Shown: positions 25,202 through 34,553 of the stretch, piece by piece
Numbering within the stretch: the first letter of the stretch is position 1
How the letters are laid out: each line of letters begins with the position of its first letter
Assembly (NCBI RefSeq): GCF_004145405.1
Contig: NZ_SELQ01000007.1
Span: 82,987-146,986, forward strand
Length of the DNA stretch: 64,000 bases
Source of the DNA: Salipiger sp. IMCC34102
Lineage (GTDB): Bacteria > Pseudomonadota > Alphaproteobacteria > Rhodobacterales > Rhodobacteraceae
Reading direction: 5' to 3'
Notes under the pieces: generated by a model
The model's database searches: none
Told to the model about the DNA's origin: nothing
The model's input: only the letters and a program-made list of their open reading frames with translations
Program-made: the position numbers and the translations under genes

Positions 25202-27703
25202 ATGCAGACCACCGTCAAAGCTCTTGTCATCGGCGGCGGCGCCGTGGGGACCTCGATCGCCTACCACCTCGCCAAGGCCGGGTGGAAAGACGTCATGCTG
25301 CTGGAGCGGGACGAGCTGACGAGCGGTAGCACCTGGCACGCGGCGGGGTTGCTGCCCTATTTCAACATGTCCTACGCCACGACCTGGATCCACGACCATT
25401 CGATCAAGCTCTACAAGACGCTGGAAGAGGAAACCGGCCTGAACGCGGGCTTCGCCGTCGTGGGCAACCTGCGGATGGCCGCCTCGAAGGAGCGGATGGA
25501 CGAATACATGCTCTACGCCGCCACGGCAGAGACGGTGGGCGTGCCCTTTGAATGGCTGACCCCGAACCAGATCAAGGACCGCTACCCGCTGGTGCACACC
25601 GACGATCTGCACGGCGCGATCTTCCATCCCACCGACGGCTACATCAACCCCGCCGACGTCACCATGGCCATGGCCAAGGGCGCCCGCCAGCGCGGCGTGA
25701 TGATCGAGCGCAAGTGGCAGGCCGATGCCTTCCACTGGACGGGCGAAGCCTGGGAGGTCACCTGCACCAAGATGATCGAGCGGGGCGGCAACCTGGTCCC
25801 CTCCGAAGAGCAGATCGTCATCACCGCAGAGCATGTCGTCACCGCCTCCGGCAACCACGCCCAGCGCACGGCCAAGATGCTGGGCATCAAGATCCCCGCG
25901 ATCCCCGTCGAGCACCAGTTCGTCGTGACCGAGCCCGACAAGCGCCTGCAGGAGTGGCGCGCCGCCGGCAACCCCGAGCACCCGGTCCTGCGCGACGCCG
26001 ATGGCAAGTGGTACGTCCGTGAAGAGCGCGGCGGCTGGATCCTCGGGCCGTATGAATACGGCGCCCCGGCCCGGTTCGAATACGGCGTCCCCGACAGCTT
26101 CCGCGCGGACCTGTTCCCGCTCGATCTCGACCGGATCGAGGAGGAATACATGTCCTTCATCCACCGCATCCCCTCGTCCGAAGAGGTCGGCCTGAAGGAC
26201 GATTTCAACGGACCCATCTGCTACACCCCCGACGGCAACCCACTGGTCGGCCCCGCGCCCGGCCTGCGCAACATGTGGCTGGCCGAGGGCTTCAGCTTCG
26301 GCATCACCGCGGCGGGCGGCACCGGCCATTACCTTGCGCAGATGATGGTCGAAGGCGAGGCCGAGATCGACATGGCGAGCCTCGACCCCAAGCGCTACGG
26401 CGACTGGATGACCGTCGACTGGGCCAAGCGCAAGAACGAGGAAGCCTACGCCCACGTCTACATCCTGCACCACGCGGATGAAGAGCGTCCCGCCTGCCGC
26501 CCCCTGCGCACGGCCCCCTGCTACGACCGCATGAAGGCGCGCGGCGCGCAATTCGGCTGGGTCGGCGGATGGGAGCGCCCCAACTACTTCGGGCCCTTGG
26601 ACGCGGACGACAACTTCGACCACGACAGCCGCTCCTTCGGACGCGGCGGCTGGTGGCAGCACGCCGTGGACGAGGCCCGCGCCATCCGCGAAGGCGTCGG
26701 GATGATCGACGCCACCGCCTTCGCCAAGCACCGGGTCTGGGGTCCGGGCGCCGCGGCCTTCCTCGACTGGTTCACCACCAACAAGCTGCCCAAGGTCGGC
26801 CGCATCAACCTGACCTACGCCCTGACCGAGGCCGGCACGACCCGCACCGAATACACCATCGTGCGGCTGGCCGAGGATGACTTCTACCTTGTCTCGGCGG
26901 GCGGGTGGCACGCCTACGACGAGGACTTCCTCAAGAAGGCCATCAAGGACAAGGAGCCGGAATTCGGCCGCATCAACTTCGAGGACGTCACGACCAAATG
27001 GGGCGTCTTCGCCGTCGCGGGCCCGAAGTCGCGCGAATTGCTGCGCTCGGTCATCTCCGACGCCGATCCCGACACGGCGCTGTCGAACAAGCGCTTCCCT
27101 TGGCTCTCCGCCCGGCAGATCGAACTGGGCATGTGCCCCGTCAACGCGATCCGCGTGGCCTATACCGGGGAACTGGGCTGGGAGCTGCACCACCCGATGG
27201 AGATGCAGAACTACCTCTTCGACCTGCTCGAAAAGGCGGGCGAACCGCTGGGGCTGAAACTGGTTGGCGCACGGGCGCAGAACTGGCTGCGGCAGGAGAA
27301 ATCCTATCGCGCCTTCGGCACCGAGCTGGGCCGCGACGCCACCCCGCTGGAGGCTGACCTGCCGCGTTTCGTCGATCTGTCCAAGGACTTCCACGGCAAG
27401 GCGGCGATGGAGGAAAAGGGCATCCGGTCGAAATGCGTGACGCTCCTGATCGACGGCCCCGATGCCGCCGACCCCTGGGGCCGCGAGGCGATCTACGCGG
27501 GCGACACCAAGGTCGGCCGCCTGACCTCCGGCGGCTATTCGGTCGCCTTCGAGAAGAGCATCGCCATGGGCTACGTCGATCCCGCCCACGCCGAGGTCGG
27601 GACCAAGCTGAAGGTGCGGATGCAGCGCAAGCTCTGGGACGCCGAGATCGTCGAGGACAGCCCCTACGATCCCAGGAACGAGCGCATCCGCAAGGACGCC
27701 TGA
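25202..27703 (+). CDS. Dimethylglycine/sarcosine dehydrogenase-like FAD-GcvT protein
   Basis: 833 residues, ATG 25202. An N-terminal FAD-binding oxidoreductase (about 1-380; [36 protein letters not shown] with the covalent-flavin-type histidine region) is joined to a folate-binding GcvT-like C-terminus (about 420-830; [52 protein letters not shown]). Enzymes of this build demethylate N-methylated glycines and pass the methyl carbon to tetrahydrofolate. This suits use of glycine betaine breakdown products, common in marine Rhodobacteraceae. Whether the substrate is dimethylglycine or sarcosine is not settled. Confidence 0.88.
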   Translation: MQTTVKALVIGGGAVGTSIAYHLAKAGWKDVMLLERDELTSGSTWHAAGLLPYFNMSYATTWIHDHSIKLYKTLEEETGLNAGFAVVGNLRMAASKERMDEYMLYAATAETVGVPFEWLTPNQIKDRYPLVHTDDLHGAIFHPTDGYINPADVTMAMAKGARQRGVMIERKWQADAFHWTGEAWEVTCTKMIERGGNLVPSEEQIVITAEHVVTASGNHAQRTAKMLGIKIPAIPVEHQFVVTEPDKRLQEWRAAGNPEHPVLRDADGKWYVREERGGWILGPYEYGAPARFEYGVPDSFRADLFPLDLDRIEEEYMSFIHRIPSSEEVGLKDDFNGPICYTPDGNPLVGPAPGLRNMWLAEGFSFGITAAGGTGHYLAQMMVEGEAEIDMASLDPKRYGDWMTVDWAKRKNEEAYAHVYILHHADEERPACRPLRTAPCYDRMKARGAQFGWVGGWERPNYFGPLDADDNFDHDSRSFGRGGWWQHAVDEARAIREGVGMIDATAFAKHRVWGPGAAAFLDWFTTNKLPKVGRINLTYALTEAGTTRTEYTIVRLAEDDFYLVSAGGWHAYDEDFLKKAIKDKEPEFGRINFEDVTTKWGVFAVAGPKSRELLRSVISDADPDTALSNKRFPWLSARQIELGMCPVNAIRVAYTGELGWELHHPMEMQNYLFDLLEKAGEPLGLKLVGARAQNWLRQEKSYRAFGTELGRDATPLEADLPRFVDLSKDFHGKAAMEEKGIRSKCVTLLIDGPDAADPWGREAIYAGDTKVGRLTSGGYSVAFEKSIAMGYVDPAHAEVGTKLKVRMQRKLWDAEIVEDSPYDPRNERIRKDA

Positions 27704-27728
27704 ACCGAGGCCTGGAATGCCGCCGGCG

Positions 27729-27789
27729 CTGGGGGCTCTGCCCCCGGCGCTGACGCGCCTCCCCCGGAGTTTATCTGGCCAGATGAAGG
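27729..27789 (+). repeat. Dispersed intergenic repeat family 2, copy A
   Basis: GGGGGC-TCT-GCCCCC (27731-27745) is a perfect small hairpin; 14 bases later begins a 31-bp segment (27759-27789), CTCCCCCGGAGTTTATCTGG at its start, that includes the 12-bp palindrome ATCTGGCCAGAT. Hairpin and segment recur together at 45083-45140. Located downstream of the dimethylglycine dehydrogenase-like gene, it could also serve as a terminator. Confidence 0.8.
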
Positions 27790-27888
27790 GGGATCGCCCT
27801 TCGGCAGGGGACGGGGGATCGGACGGCCGGCGTTAATCTTTCGTAAACCATCGGCTGCTTGACTGGTCCCGAACCATCGGAGACCGCG

Positions 27889-29427
27889 ATGACATCCCTT
27901 GCCCATACCATTGCGCTCGACGGGGTCGAGGCGCGGCTGGTGGAGGTGCAATGCGCCATCACCCCCGGCGTGCCCGCCTTCGCGCTGGTGGGCCTGCCCG
28001 CGAAGGCCGTGACGGAATCGCGCGAACGGGTGCGGGCGGCGCTGACGGCGATGGCGGTGTCGCTGCCCAACGCGCGGATCACCATCAACCTCTCCCCCGC
28101 GGACATGCCGAAGGAAGGCGCGCACTTCGACCTGCCGATCGCGCTCGCGATCCTGGCCGCCATCGACATCGTCCCGAAGGAGGCCGTGGCGGAGACCGTC
28201 GCACTGGGGGAGTTGTCGCTCGACGGCAAGCTGATCGCGGTCCCCGGCGCCTTGCCCGCCGCCGTGGCCGCGGGCGAAAGCGGACGCTCGCTCACGGTTC
28301 CGGCGGCCAGCGGGGCGGAGGCGGCCTGGGTCGGCGACGTGAAGGTCTTCGCCCCCGCCAGCCTGCGCGATGCGATCGACCACCTGACGGGCCGCCAGCC
28401 GCTGGACCCCGCCCGCGCGGGAGAGGTCGCGGACATGGCGGCCCAGCCCTGCCTGTCGGATGTGAAGGGCCAGGAACGGGCAAAGCGCGCGCTGGAAATC
28501 GCCGCTGCCGGTCGCCACCACCTGCTGATGGTGGGGGCGCCGGGGTCGGGAAAGTCGATGCTGGCGGCGCGGCTGCCCGGCCTTCTGCCCGCGCTCAGCC
28601 CGGTGGAGGCGTTGGAGACCTCGATGATCCATTCGGTCGCGGGTCTCATCACCGACGGTGGCATCAACCGCGCCCGGCCGTTTCGCGAACCGCATCATAC
28701 CGCCTCCAGCCCTTCCATCGTGGGCGGCGGGCGGCACGCCAAACCGGGGGAGATCAGCCTGGCGCACAACGGCGTGCTCTTCATGGACGAATTCCCGGAG
28801 TTTCCGCGCGGCGTGCTGGAAACCCTGCGGCAACCGGTAGAAACCGGCGAGGTCATGGTCGCGCGGGCGGACGCCCACGTGCGCTATCCTTGCCGCTTCA
28901 TGCTGGTCGCCGCCGCGAACCCCTGCAGGTGCGGGTATCTGGGCGATGCCGCACGGTCCTGCGGACGCGCGCCCCTGTGCGGTGACGATTACATGGGACG
29001 CGTCTCCGGCCCGCTTCTGGACCGTTTCGATTTGCGGGTCGATGTGCCGCCGGTGGCCTACGCCGATCTCGACCGACCCGCCCGGTCAGAGACGTCAGAA
29101 GCGGTCGCAGCGCGCGTCGCCGCGGCCTACGCAAGACAGACCGAACGCTACGCAGGCGACACGGGCATCCGCTGCAATGCCGAGGCACGCGCCGACACCC
29201 TGGCCCGCGTCGCCACCCCCGACGATGCGGGCCGGGCCCTGTTGCAGACAGTGGCCGCGCGCTTCGGGCTGTCGGCGCGGGGCTATCACCGGGTCCTGCG
29301 GGTCGCCCGCACGATCGCGGATCTGGAAGGATCGGAGACCGTCCTGCGCCCACACGTGGCGGAAGCCGTCAGCTATCGCCAGTCCGAGGCGCAGACCCCC
29401 GCACCGCTCACCGTCGTCGCAGGCTAG
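27889..29427 (+). CDS. YifB/ComM-family Mg-chelatase-like AAA+ ATPase
   Basis: 512 residues, ATG 27889. The N-terminal third is the Lon-protease-like ChlI domain (VEVQCAITPGVPAFALVGLP, FDLPIALAILAAI). The AAA+ core has Walker A GAPGSGKSM near residue 217, Walker B LFMDEFPEF, the FREPHHTASSPSIVGGG insert and a cysteine cluster ANPCRCGYLGD; the C-terminal part has LSARGYHRVLRVARTIADLEG. Family members such as ComM are hexameric helicases that help integrate incoming DNA during natural transformation. Role here is inferred from family membership. Confidence 0.92.
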   Translation: MTSLAHTIALDGVEARLVEVQCAITPGVPAFALVGLPAKAVTESRERVRAALTAMAVSLPNARITINLSPADMPKEGAHFDLPIALAILAAIDIVPKEAVAETVALGELSLDGKLIAVPGALPAAVAAGESGRSLTVPAASGAEAAWVGDVKVFAPASLRDAIDHLTGRQPLDPARAGEVADMAAQPCLSDVKGQERAKRALEIAAAGRHHLLMVGAPGSGKSMLAARLPGLLPALSPVEALETSMIHSVAGLITDGGINRARPFREPHHTASSPSIVGGGRHAKPGEISLAHNGVLFMDEFPEFPRGVLETLRQPVETGEVMVARADAHVRYPCRFMLVAAANPCRCGYLGDAARSCGRAPLCGDDYMGRVSGPLLDRFDLRVDVPPVAYADLDRPARSETSEAVAARVAAAYARQTERYAGDTGIRCNAEARADTLARVATPDDAGRALLQTVAARFGLSARGYHRVLRVARTIADLEGSETVLRPHVAEAVSYRQSEAQTPAPLTVVAG

Positions 29428-29463
29428 GGCATCCGCGGGATGCCGCCTGCCTCAAGCTGGCGC

Positions 29464-29499
29464 GGCGGACGAGGCGGACGAGGCGGACGAGGCGGAAAC
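29464..29499. repeat. Tandem 9-bp repeat, four units
   Basis: GGCGGACGA occurs three times in direct tandem (29464-29490) followed by a diverged fourth unit. It lies in the 159-bp gap between yifB and the ubiK-like gene, outside any supported coding region. A polymorphic microsatellite is likely. Confidence 0.8.
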
Positions 29500-29586
29500 G
29501 GCTGGATGGCATACCGCCGGTCAAGCCGTCCGCCCGCGCCTTGGCGCCCGGTCGCCCTGACCGACGCGCCCGCCTGATACGAAAGA

Positions 29587-29829
29587 TCAGCCCTTGGCTT
29601 CGAGTGCCGCGATCCGGGCCTGAAGGGCCGCATTCTCCTCGCGGGCCTTCTGGGCCATCGCGCGCACGGCGTCGAACTCCTCGCGGGTGACGAAGTCGCG
29701 ATCCGCCAGCCAGCGGTCCATCATCCCCGAGATCGCGTTGTTCGCCTCGTCCTTGGCCCCTTGGGCCACGCCCATCGCGTTGGTCATCAACTGGCTGATG
29801 TCGTCGAAAATCTTGCCACGCTGCTGCAT
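29587..29829 (-). CDS. ubiK: UbiK-family accessory factor (BMFP)
   Basis: 80 residues. ATG 29829 is preferred to the GTG at 29838 because family members begin like MQQRGKIFDD and a GGAG lies eight bases before it. UbiK helps the Ubi complex in ubiquinone synthesis and has a C-terminal coiled coil; here FDDISQLMTNAMGVAQGAKDE is the amphipathic N-terminus and the end, EFDAVRAMAQKAREENAALQ onwards, is heptad-like. It is divergent from lgt with about 100 bp between. Confidence 0.82.
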   Translation of the reverse strand: MQQRGKIFDDISQLMTNAMGVAQGAKDEANNAISGMMDRWLADRDFVTREEFDAVRAMAQKAREENAALQARIAALEAKG

Positions 29830-29930
29830 GTCGTCCACTCCGTCCTTTGTGATCCCGACAGGATATGGGGCCGCACCCCCGCCTGCGCAAGCGGTTGACT
29901 TCCCCCCGCACCGGCCCGACAGATAGCGCC

Positions 29931-30806
29931 ATGCTGGCCGCCATCTCCTTTCCCGACATCTCGCCCGAGCTTTTCTCGATCGACCTGTTCGGCACGACGC
30001 TCGCCCTGCGCTGGTATGCGCTGGGGTATATCGTGGGCATCGCCATCGGCTACCAGATGATCGCCCATGCCCTGCGCCGCCCCGCCCTGTGGCGCGACGC
30101 GCCGCCGATCGCGCCCGCGCGGCTCGAGGATTACCTGACCTACATCGTCATCGGCGTCATCGCGGGCGGACGCCTGGGCTACTGCCTGTTCTACCAACCC
30201 GGCTATTACCTCGCCAATCCGCTGGAGATTCCGGCGATCTGGACCGGCGGCATGTCCTTCCACGGCGGGTTCCTGGGCGTCGTGCTGGCGGTCTTCCTCT
30301 TCAGCCGCCGCAACGGCGTGTCCTTCGGGTCGATGGCCGACGTCACCTGCCTTGCCGCCACCCCCGCGATCCTGCTGGTGCGGCTGGCCAACTTCGTCAA
30401 CGCAGAGCTTTGGGGCCGTCCCACCGACTTGCCCTGGGCCGTGATCTTTCCCGGAGAGGCCGCGCAATATTGCCCCGACGTGACCGGGCTTTGCGCGCGC
30501 CACCCCAGCCAGATCTACGAGGCCGCCCTCGAAGGCCTCCTGCTGGGGGCCGTGCTGATCTACCTTGCCTACCGCCGCGGTGCGTTGAAATCCCCCTGGC
30601 TGCTCACCGGCGTCTTCTGCGCGGGCTATACCGCGGCGCGCTTCGTGATCGAGTTCGTCCGCCAGCCCGACGCGCAGTTCCAGTCGCCCACCAATCCGCT
30701 GGGCTGGGCGCTGGATTTCGGCACCTGGGGGCTGACGATGGGGCAGATCCTGTCGATCCCGATGTTCCTCTTCGGATGCACCCTGATCTGGGCCGCCCGT
30801 CGATGA
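29931..30806 (+). CDS. lgt: Prolipoprotein diacylglyceryl transferase
   Basis: 291 residues, ATG 29931. Lgt transfers diacylglycerol from phosphatidylglycerol to the lipobox cysteine of prolipoproteins at the inner membrane. Seven spans can be followed. Signature segments are LRWYALGYIVGIAIGY, the GGMSFHGGFLGVVLA catalytic histidine region and RLANFVNAELWGRPTDLPWAVIFP, with HPSQIYEAALEGLLL and FIEFVRQPD-like stretches after. Its stop overlaps the next start by ATGA. Targets in this window include the lipoproteins at 22314, 22795 and 43812. Confidence 0.97.
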   Translation: MLAAISFPDISPELFSIDLFGTTLALRWYALGYIVGIAIGYQMIAHALRRPALWRDAPPIAPARLEDYLTYIVIGVIAGGRLGYCLFYQPGYYLANPLEIPAIWTGGMSFHGGFLGVVLAVFLFSRRNGVSFGSMADVTCLAATPAILLVRLANFVNAELWGRPTDLPWAVIFPGEAAQYCPDVTGLCARHPSQIYEAALEGLLLGAVLIYLAYRRGALKSPWLLTGVFCAGYTAARFVIEFVRQPDAQFQSPTNPLGWALDFGTWGLTMGQILSIPMFLFGCTLIWAARR

Positions 30807-31858
30807 ACTTGGCCGACAGGCTGCGCGCCCGCATCGCGAACGACGGCCCGATGCCGCTGTCCGATTACATGAGCGCCTGCCTGCTCGACCCCGCGGAGGG
30901 CTACTACGTCACCCGCGATCCCCTGGGGTCCGCGGGAGATTTCGTCACCGCCCCCGAGGTCAGCCAGATGTTCGGCGAACTGTTGGGCCTGTCGCTCGCG
31001 CAGGCCTGGCTCAACCAAGGCGCGCCCTCGCCCGTCACGCTCGCCGAACCCGGCCCGGGCCGCGGCACCCTGATGGCCGACATCCTGCGCGCGACCCGCG
31101 GCGTACCGGGCTTTCACGCCGCGGCCCAGGTCCACCTGGTCGAGGCCTCCCCCACCCTGCGCGCGGCCCAGGCCACCCGCGTGCCGCAGGCCACCTGGCA
31201 CGACAGGCTTGACACCCTGCCGCAGCAGCCGCTTTTCCTGGTCGCCAACGAATTCTTCGACGCCCTTCCGATCCGCCAGTTCCAGCGCGACGGGACAAAC
31301 TGGCGCGAGCGGGTGGTGGGCCTGCGCGACGATCGGCTGACGCTGGGCCTCACCGATCCGACGCCCCATGCGACGCTGGCGCACCGGCTGGCGGACACCC
31401 GCGACGGCGACATCGTCGAGATCTGCCCCACCCTCGCCCCCGCGGCATCGGCCATCGGAGAGCGGATCTCGGCCCACGGCGGGGCGGCCCTGATCATCGA
31501 CTACGGTGACTGGACCAGCCTGGGCGACACCTTCCAGGCGGTGCAGGGCCACAGGATCGTCGACCCCTTCGCCGACCCCGGTCAGGCGGACCTCACGGCG
31601 CATGTCGATTTCAACGCACTCGCCGCGGCTGCCGCCCCCGCGCGCCACAGCCGGGTGACGCCGCAGGGGGTCTTTCTCGAACGGCTGGGCATCACCGCCC
31701 GCGCGCAGGCCCTGGCGGGCCGGCTGACGGGGTCCGCGCAAGAGGCGCTCGTCGCCGCCCATCGCCGCTTGACCCATCCCGCCGAGATGGGCGACCATTT
31801 CAAGGTGATGGGGTTGTTCCCGGATACCCAGGCCCCGCCCCCCGGAGTGATGCAATGA
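30803..31858 (+). CDS. MidA/NDUFAF7-like SAM-dependent methyltransferase
   Basis: 351 residues, ATG overlapping the lgt stop by 4 bp. The family (COG1565) includes mitochondrial NDUFAF7, which methylates an arginine of complex I during assembly. Recognisable parts are PLSDYMSACLLDPAEGYYV, GSAGDFVTAPEVSQMFGELLG, the SAM motif LAEPGPGRGTLMADIL, VANEFFDALPIRQF and IIDYGDW. The next gene, pgeF, starts within its last 4 bases. A role in respiratory complex I assembly is plausible by homology but not supported by neighbours. Confidence 0.9.
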   Translation: MNLADRLRARIANDGPMPLSDYMSACLLDPAEGYYVTRDPLGSAGDFVTAPEVSQMFGELLGLSLAQAWLNQGAPSPVTLAEPGPGRGTLMADILRATRGVPGFHAAAQVHLVEASPTLRAAQATRVPQATWHDRLDTLPQQPLFLVANEFFDALPIRQFQRDGTNWRERVVGLRDDRLTLGLTDPTPHATLAHRLADTRDGDIVEICPTLAPAASAIGERISAHGGAALIIDYGDWTSLGDTFQAVQGHRIVDPFADPGQADLTAHVDFNALAAAAAPARHSRVTPQGVFLERLGITARAQALAGRLTGSAQEALVAAHRRLTHPAEMGDHFKVMGLFPDTQAPPPGVMQ

Positions 31859-32613
31859 CCCTTGCGCCGATCACCCACCCGGACCTCGACGGCGTCCGCC
31901 ACGGGTTCTTCACCCGGCAAGGCGGCGCCTCGTCGGGCATCTACGCCACGCTCAACTGCGGCCGCGGCAGCGCCGACCAGTCCGAGATCGTGGCCATCAA
32001 CCGCGGCCGCGTCGCGGCCCACATGGGCGTCGATCCCGACTGGCTCGTCGGCGCCTACCAGGTGCATTCCGCCGATGTGGTGCATGTCACTGGCCCCCTG
32101 CCCGACCCGCCGCGCGCCGATGGACTGGTCACGGCGACCCGCGGCGTGGCGCTGTCGGTGCTGACCGCCGACTGCCAGCCGGTGCTCTTCGCCGACCGCG
32201 AGGCGGGCGTCATCGGCGCGACCCACGCGGGCTGGAAGGGCGCGCTGTCGGGCGTGCTGACCCGCACGGTCGAGGCGATGGAGGCGCTCGGCGCCCGGCC
32301 CGGGCGCATCGCCGCCGTGATCGGCCCCACGATCAGCCAGCGCGCCTACGAGGTCGGTCCGGAGTTCATGGAGGACTTCCTGGCCGAAGACCCCGATCGC
32401 GCGCGCTATTTCGCGCAAGGCGAAGGCGACCGCTACCAGTTCGACCTGCCCCGCTACGGGCTGGACCGGCTGCGCGACGCGGGCATCATCGACCCCGCCT
32501 GGACACGGCATTGCACCTACGCAGACGCCGATCGGTTCTTCAGCTACCGCCGCGCGACTCACGCGCAGAACGCGGATTACGGACGACAGATCTCGGCGAT
32601 CGTCCTGGATTAG
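31855..32613 (+). CDS. pgeF: Peptidoglycan editing factor PgeF (laccase-domain, YfiH family)
   Basis: 252 residues, last gene of lgt-midA-like-pgeF with 4-bp overlaps throughout. The family removes wrongly incorporated amino acids from peptidoglycan precursors and has purine nucleosidase/phenol oxidase-like activities in some members. The metal triad is visible: His71 in QVHSADV, Cys107 in LTADCQPV and His124 in GATHAGWKG. The start GVRHGFFTRQGGASSGIYATLN and the end TYADADRFFSYRRATHAQNA are family typical. Position beside lgt fits envelope maintenance. Confidence 0.93.
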   Translation: MTLAPITHPDLDGVRHGFFTRQGGASSGIYATLNCGRGSADQSEIVAINRGRVAAHMGVDPDWLVGAYQVHSADVVHVTGPLPDPPRADGLVTATRGVALSVLTADCQPVLFADREAGVIGATHAGWKGALSGVLTRTVEAMEALGARPGRIAAVIGPTISQRAYEVGPEFMEDFLAEDPDRARYFAQGEGDRYQFDLPRYGLDRLRDAGIIDPAWTRHCTYADADRFFSYRRATHAQNADYGRQISAIVLD

Positions 32614-32797
32614 GGCGGTTTCTGGACGCGGCCCGGCCCGTTTCCCGCCCCAACTCGCGCGGCGCGCCGGCCCTTGGAACGGCGGATCGCGCATAGTTAC
32701 CAGAAATGATTGACTATTGCGGATGACCGGCGGCCTGCCGCATTTCCCTTCCCCAGCGCCCCACCACGACTGTATCTTTTTCGGAAACGGTCAAATT

Positions 32798-32813
32798 CCT
32801 GCCAGATGGCAGG
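32798..32813 (+). promoter_or_regulatory. Small inverted repeat in the leader of the 57-codon gene
   Basis: CCTGCC-AGAT-GGCAGG is a perfect 6-bp stem with a four-base loop, 60 bases before ATG 32873. It may be an operator or a leader hairpin. The 259-bp region upstream of the small gene holds nothing else I can assign. Confidence 0.35.
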
Positions 32814-32872
32814 GCAAAGCTGTCCTCATACACCGCCGAATATCGGCAGAGCAGAACCTGAGGACACCAACC

Positions 32873-33046
32873 ATGAGCAAACGCTGGATCGAGAAAACCA
32901 CCGAAGCCGCCGCCAAACCGACCCCGGCCCCGTGGGAGCGTGGCGCCAGGCGTGCGGCGATGATCGCCAAGCGCCTCGACCAGGATCGCCGCGCGGCGAA
33001 GATCTCCCTCGCCCCGCTGCCCGAAGGCCTGTGCCTTTCGGCCTGA
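32873..33046 (+). CDS. 57-residue basic protein, function unknown
   Basis: A short gene with TGAGGAC as ribosome site before ATG 32873 and its own intrinsic terminator 45 bases after the stop. The protein begins MSKRWIEKTTEAAAKPTPAPW and is rich in Arg, Lys and Ala (GARRAAMIAKRLDQDRRAAK), with no signal peptide or cysteine pair. Independent transcription is suggested by the long leader and the terminator. The composition would suit nucleic-acid or membrane-surface binding, but I do not recognise the family. Confidence 0.7.
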   Translation: MSKRWIEKTTEAAAKPTPAPWERGARRAAMIAKRLDQDRRAAKISLAPLPEGLCLSA

Positions 33047-33090
33047 GCCCCTCTCATTCCCGATGGCCGGTGTTCCGCCCCGGCCCCCTG

Positions 33091-33129
33091 CCCCGCACCG
33101 CCGCCCCTGGCCGTGCGGGGATCTTTTTT
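33091..33129 (+). terminator. Intrinsic terminator after the 57-codon gene
   Basis: CCCCGCAC (33091-33098) pairs with GTGCGGGG (33113-33120), followed at once by ATCTTTTTT. The 8-bp GC stem and the T-run make a classical Rho-independent terminator for the + strand. Confidence 0.88.
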
Positions 33130-33162
33130 GCCCGCCACCGGTCGGGCCCTAGCGGCGAGGCC

Positions 33163-34296
33163 CTAGTCCACCCCCTCCATGAACTCCGCCGCGAGCGCAT
33201 CGACCACGGCGCAGAGCGCCTCCCGCGGGTCCGCCCCCGCCTCTTTGCGCGCCGCGCGCAGCGCCCGCTGCCGGTCGGCCGAACTGCCCTGGCTTGCGAT
33301 GTCGCGCGCGGCTTCCGCCTCGGCCCGGCAGCCCAGCGCATCCAGATCCCCAGACAGCAGCACCAGCAACTCCTCGACCAGATCGGCGAAAGGCACGATC
33401 CGCTTCGCACCGCTGTCGATCAGCCCTTCCTTCACGCCGTAACGCTGCGCGCGCCAGCGGTTCTCGGCCACCACCAGGGGATCGGTCTCGCGCCAGGGAT
33501 CGCCACCTTCGGTCCGGCGCCACAGCATCCGCACCAGCGCCTGGGTCAAGGCAGCCAGCGTCAGCGTATCCTCCAGCCGGGGCGAGACATCGCAGATCCG
33601 CGCCTCGAGCGTCGGGAACCCGGCAGAAGGACGCAGGTCCCACCAGATCTTCGAGGCATCGTCGATCACCCCAAGCTCGGTCAGCGCCGCGACCCGCGAC
33701 CGGTACTCGGCCCAGCTCTCCATCCGGGGCGGCAGACCCGTGCGCGGCATCGAATCGAAGATCGTCATGCGGTAGCTGGCCAGCCCCGTGTCGCGCCCCT
33801 GCCAGAACGGCGAGGACGTGGACAGCGCCAGCAGGTGCGGCAGGAAATAGCTGAGCTGATTCATCAGCGCGATGCGCCGGTCCTCGTCCTCCAGCCCGAC
33901 GTGGACATGCATGCCGCCGATCAGCATCCGCCGCGCGACGGCACCCAGATCGTCATCCAGCTGATTATAGCGCGGCTTGTCGGTGCGGCCCTGCTGCTTC
34001 CAGTCGGCGAAGGGATGGCAGGACGCCGCGATGGGCTTCAGACCGTAGCCTTCCGCAAGGCGCGCCACGCTGCGCCGCATCGCGCCCAGATCGTCCCGCG
34101 CCTCGGCGATGGTCGCACAGATCCCGGTGCCTACCTCGACCTGGCAATTCAGGAACTCGGAGCTAACCCGATCGCCCAGTTCCGCCTCCAACTCGGTCAT
34201 CAGCGCATCGGGGGTCGCGACCAGTTCGCGGCTTTGCGCGTCGGTCAGCAGGTATTCCTCCTCGATCCCGATGGTGAAGGCGGGCACCTGGGTCAT
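33163..34296 (-). CDS. Carboxylate-amine ligase, GCS2/YbdK family
   Basis: 377 residues; ATG 34296 is the natural start, since [19 protein letters not shown] follows at once as in the family. YbdK-type enzymes are glutamate-cysteine ligase 2 homologues with weak glutamate-cysteine ligase activity in E. coli. Motifs include [18 protein letters not shown], the [14 protein letters not shown] metal-binding region, [37 protein letters not shown] and [10 protein letters not shown]. The gene stands alone between the terminator at 33091 and the LOV kinase gene. The natural substrate is not certain. Confidence 0.88.
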   Translation of the reverse strand: MTQVPAFTIGIEEEYLLTDAQSRELVATPDALMTELEAELGDRVSSEFLNCQVEVGTGICATIAEARDDLGAMRRSVARLAEGYGLKPIAASCHPFADWKQQGRTDKPRYNQLDDDLGAVARRMLIGGMHVHVGLEDEDRRIALMNQLSYFLPHLLALSTSSPFWQGRDTGLASYRMTIFDSMPRTGLPPRMESWAEYRSRVAALTELGVIDDASKIWWDLRPSAGFPTLEARICDVSPRLEDTLTLAALTQALVRMLWRRTEGGDPWRETDPLVVAENRWRAQRYGVKEGLIDSGAKRIVPFADLVEELLVLLSGDLDALGCRAEAEAARDIASQGSSADRQRALRAARKEAGADPREALCAVVDALAAEFMEGVD

Positions 34297-34553
34297 CGGC
34301 AAGCTCCAACTCGTGATTCGCGCCGCACCGCGCCTGGGGGGAGCGGGCAGTATCGGCCCGAACGCCCGCGCGATCCATCCCGATCCCTTGTCGGTGAGGC
34401 GGATCGTGGCAAAATTCTCCGCCCGTCTGCGGGACTTGGCCTGAACCCGCCGCCGCAAGGCCGCCCCACCAGACAAACCTTACACGGCAAACCGGGGGTG
34501 CGGCGCACCCGCGGCGAGCTCCGCTTAATGCACCTCTCCCCCGTAGCCCGGTC

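Noticed and set aside
25181..27589. 802-codon minus-strand frame opposite the dimethylglycine dehydrogenase-like gene
   Set aside because: Antisense shadow with low-complexity Gly/Asp/Val-rich translation; the + strand gene has clear FAD and GcvT domains.
29464..29499. Tandem 9-bp repeat as a CRISPR or coding repeat
   Set aside because: There are no spacers, and the frame giving an ADEADEADE-like peptide has no start or family support; it is a simple tandem repeat.
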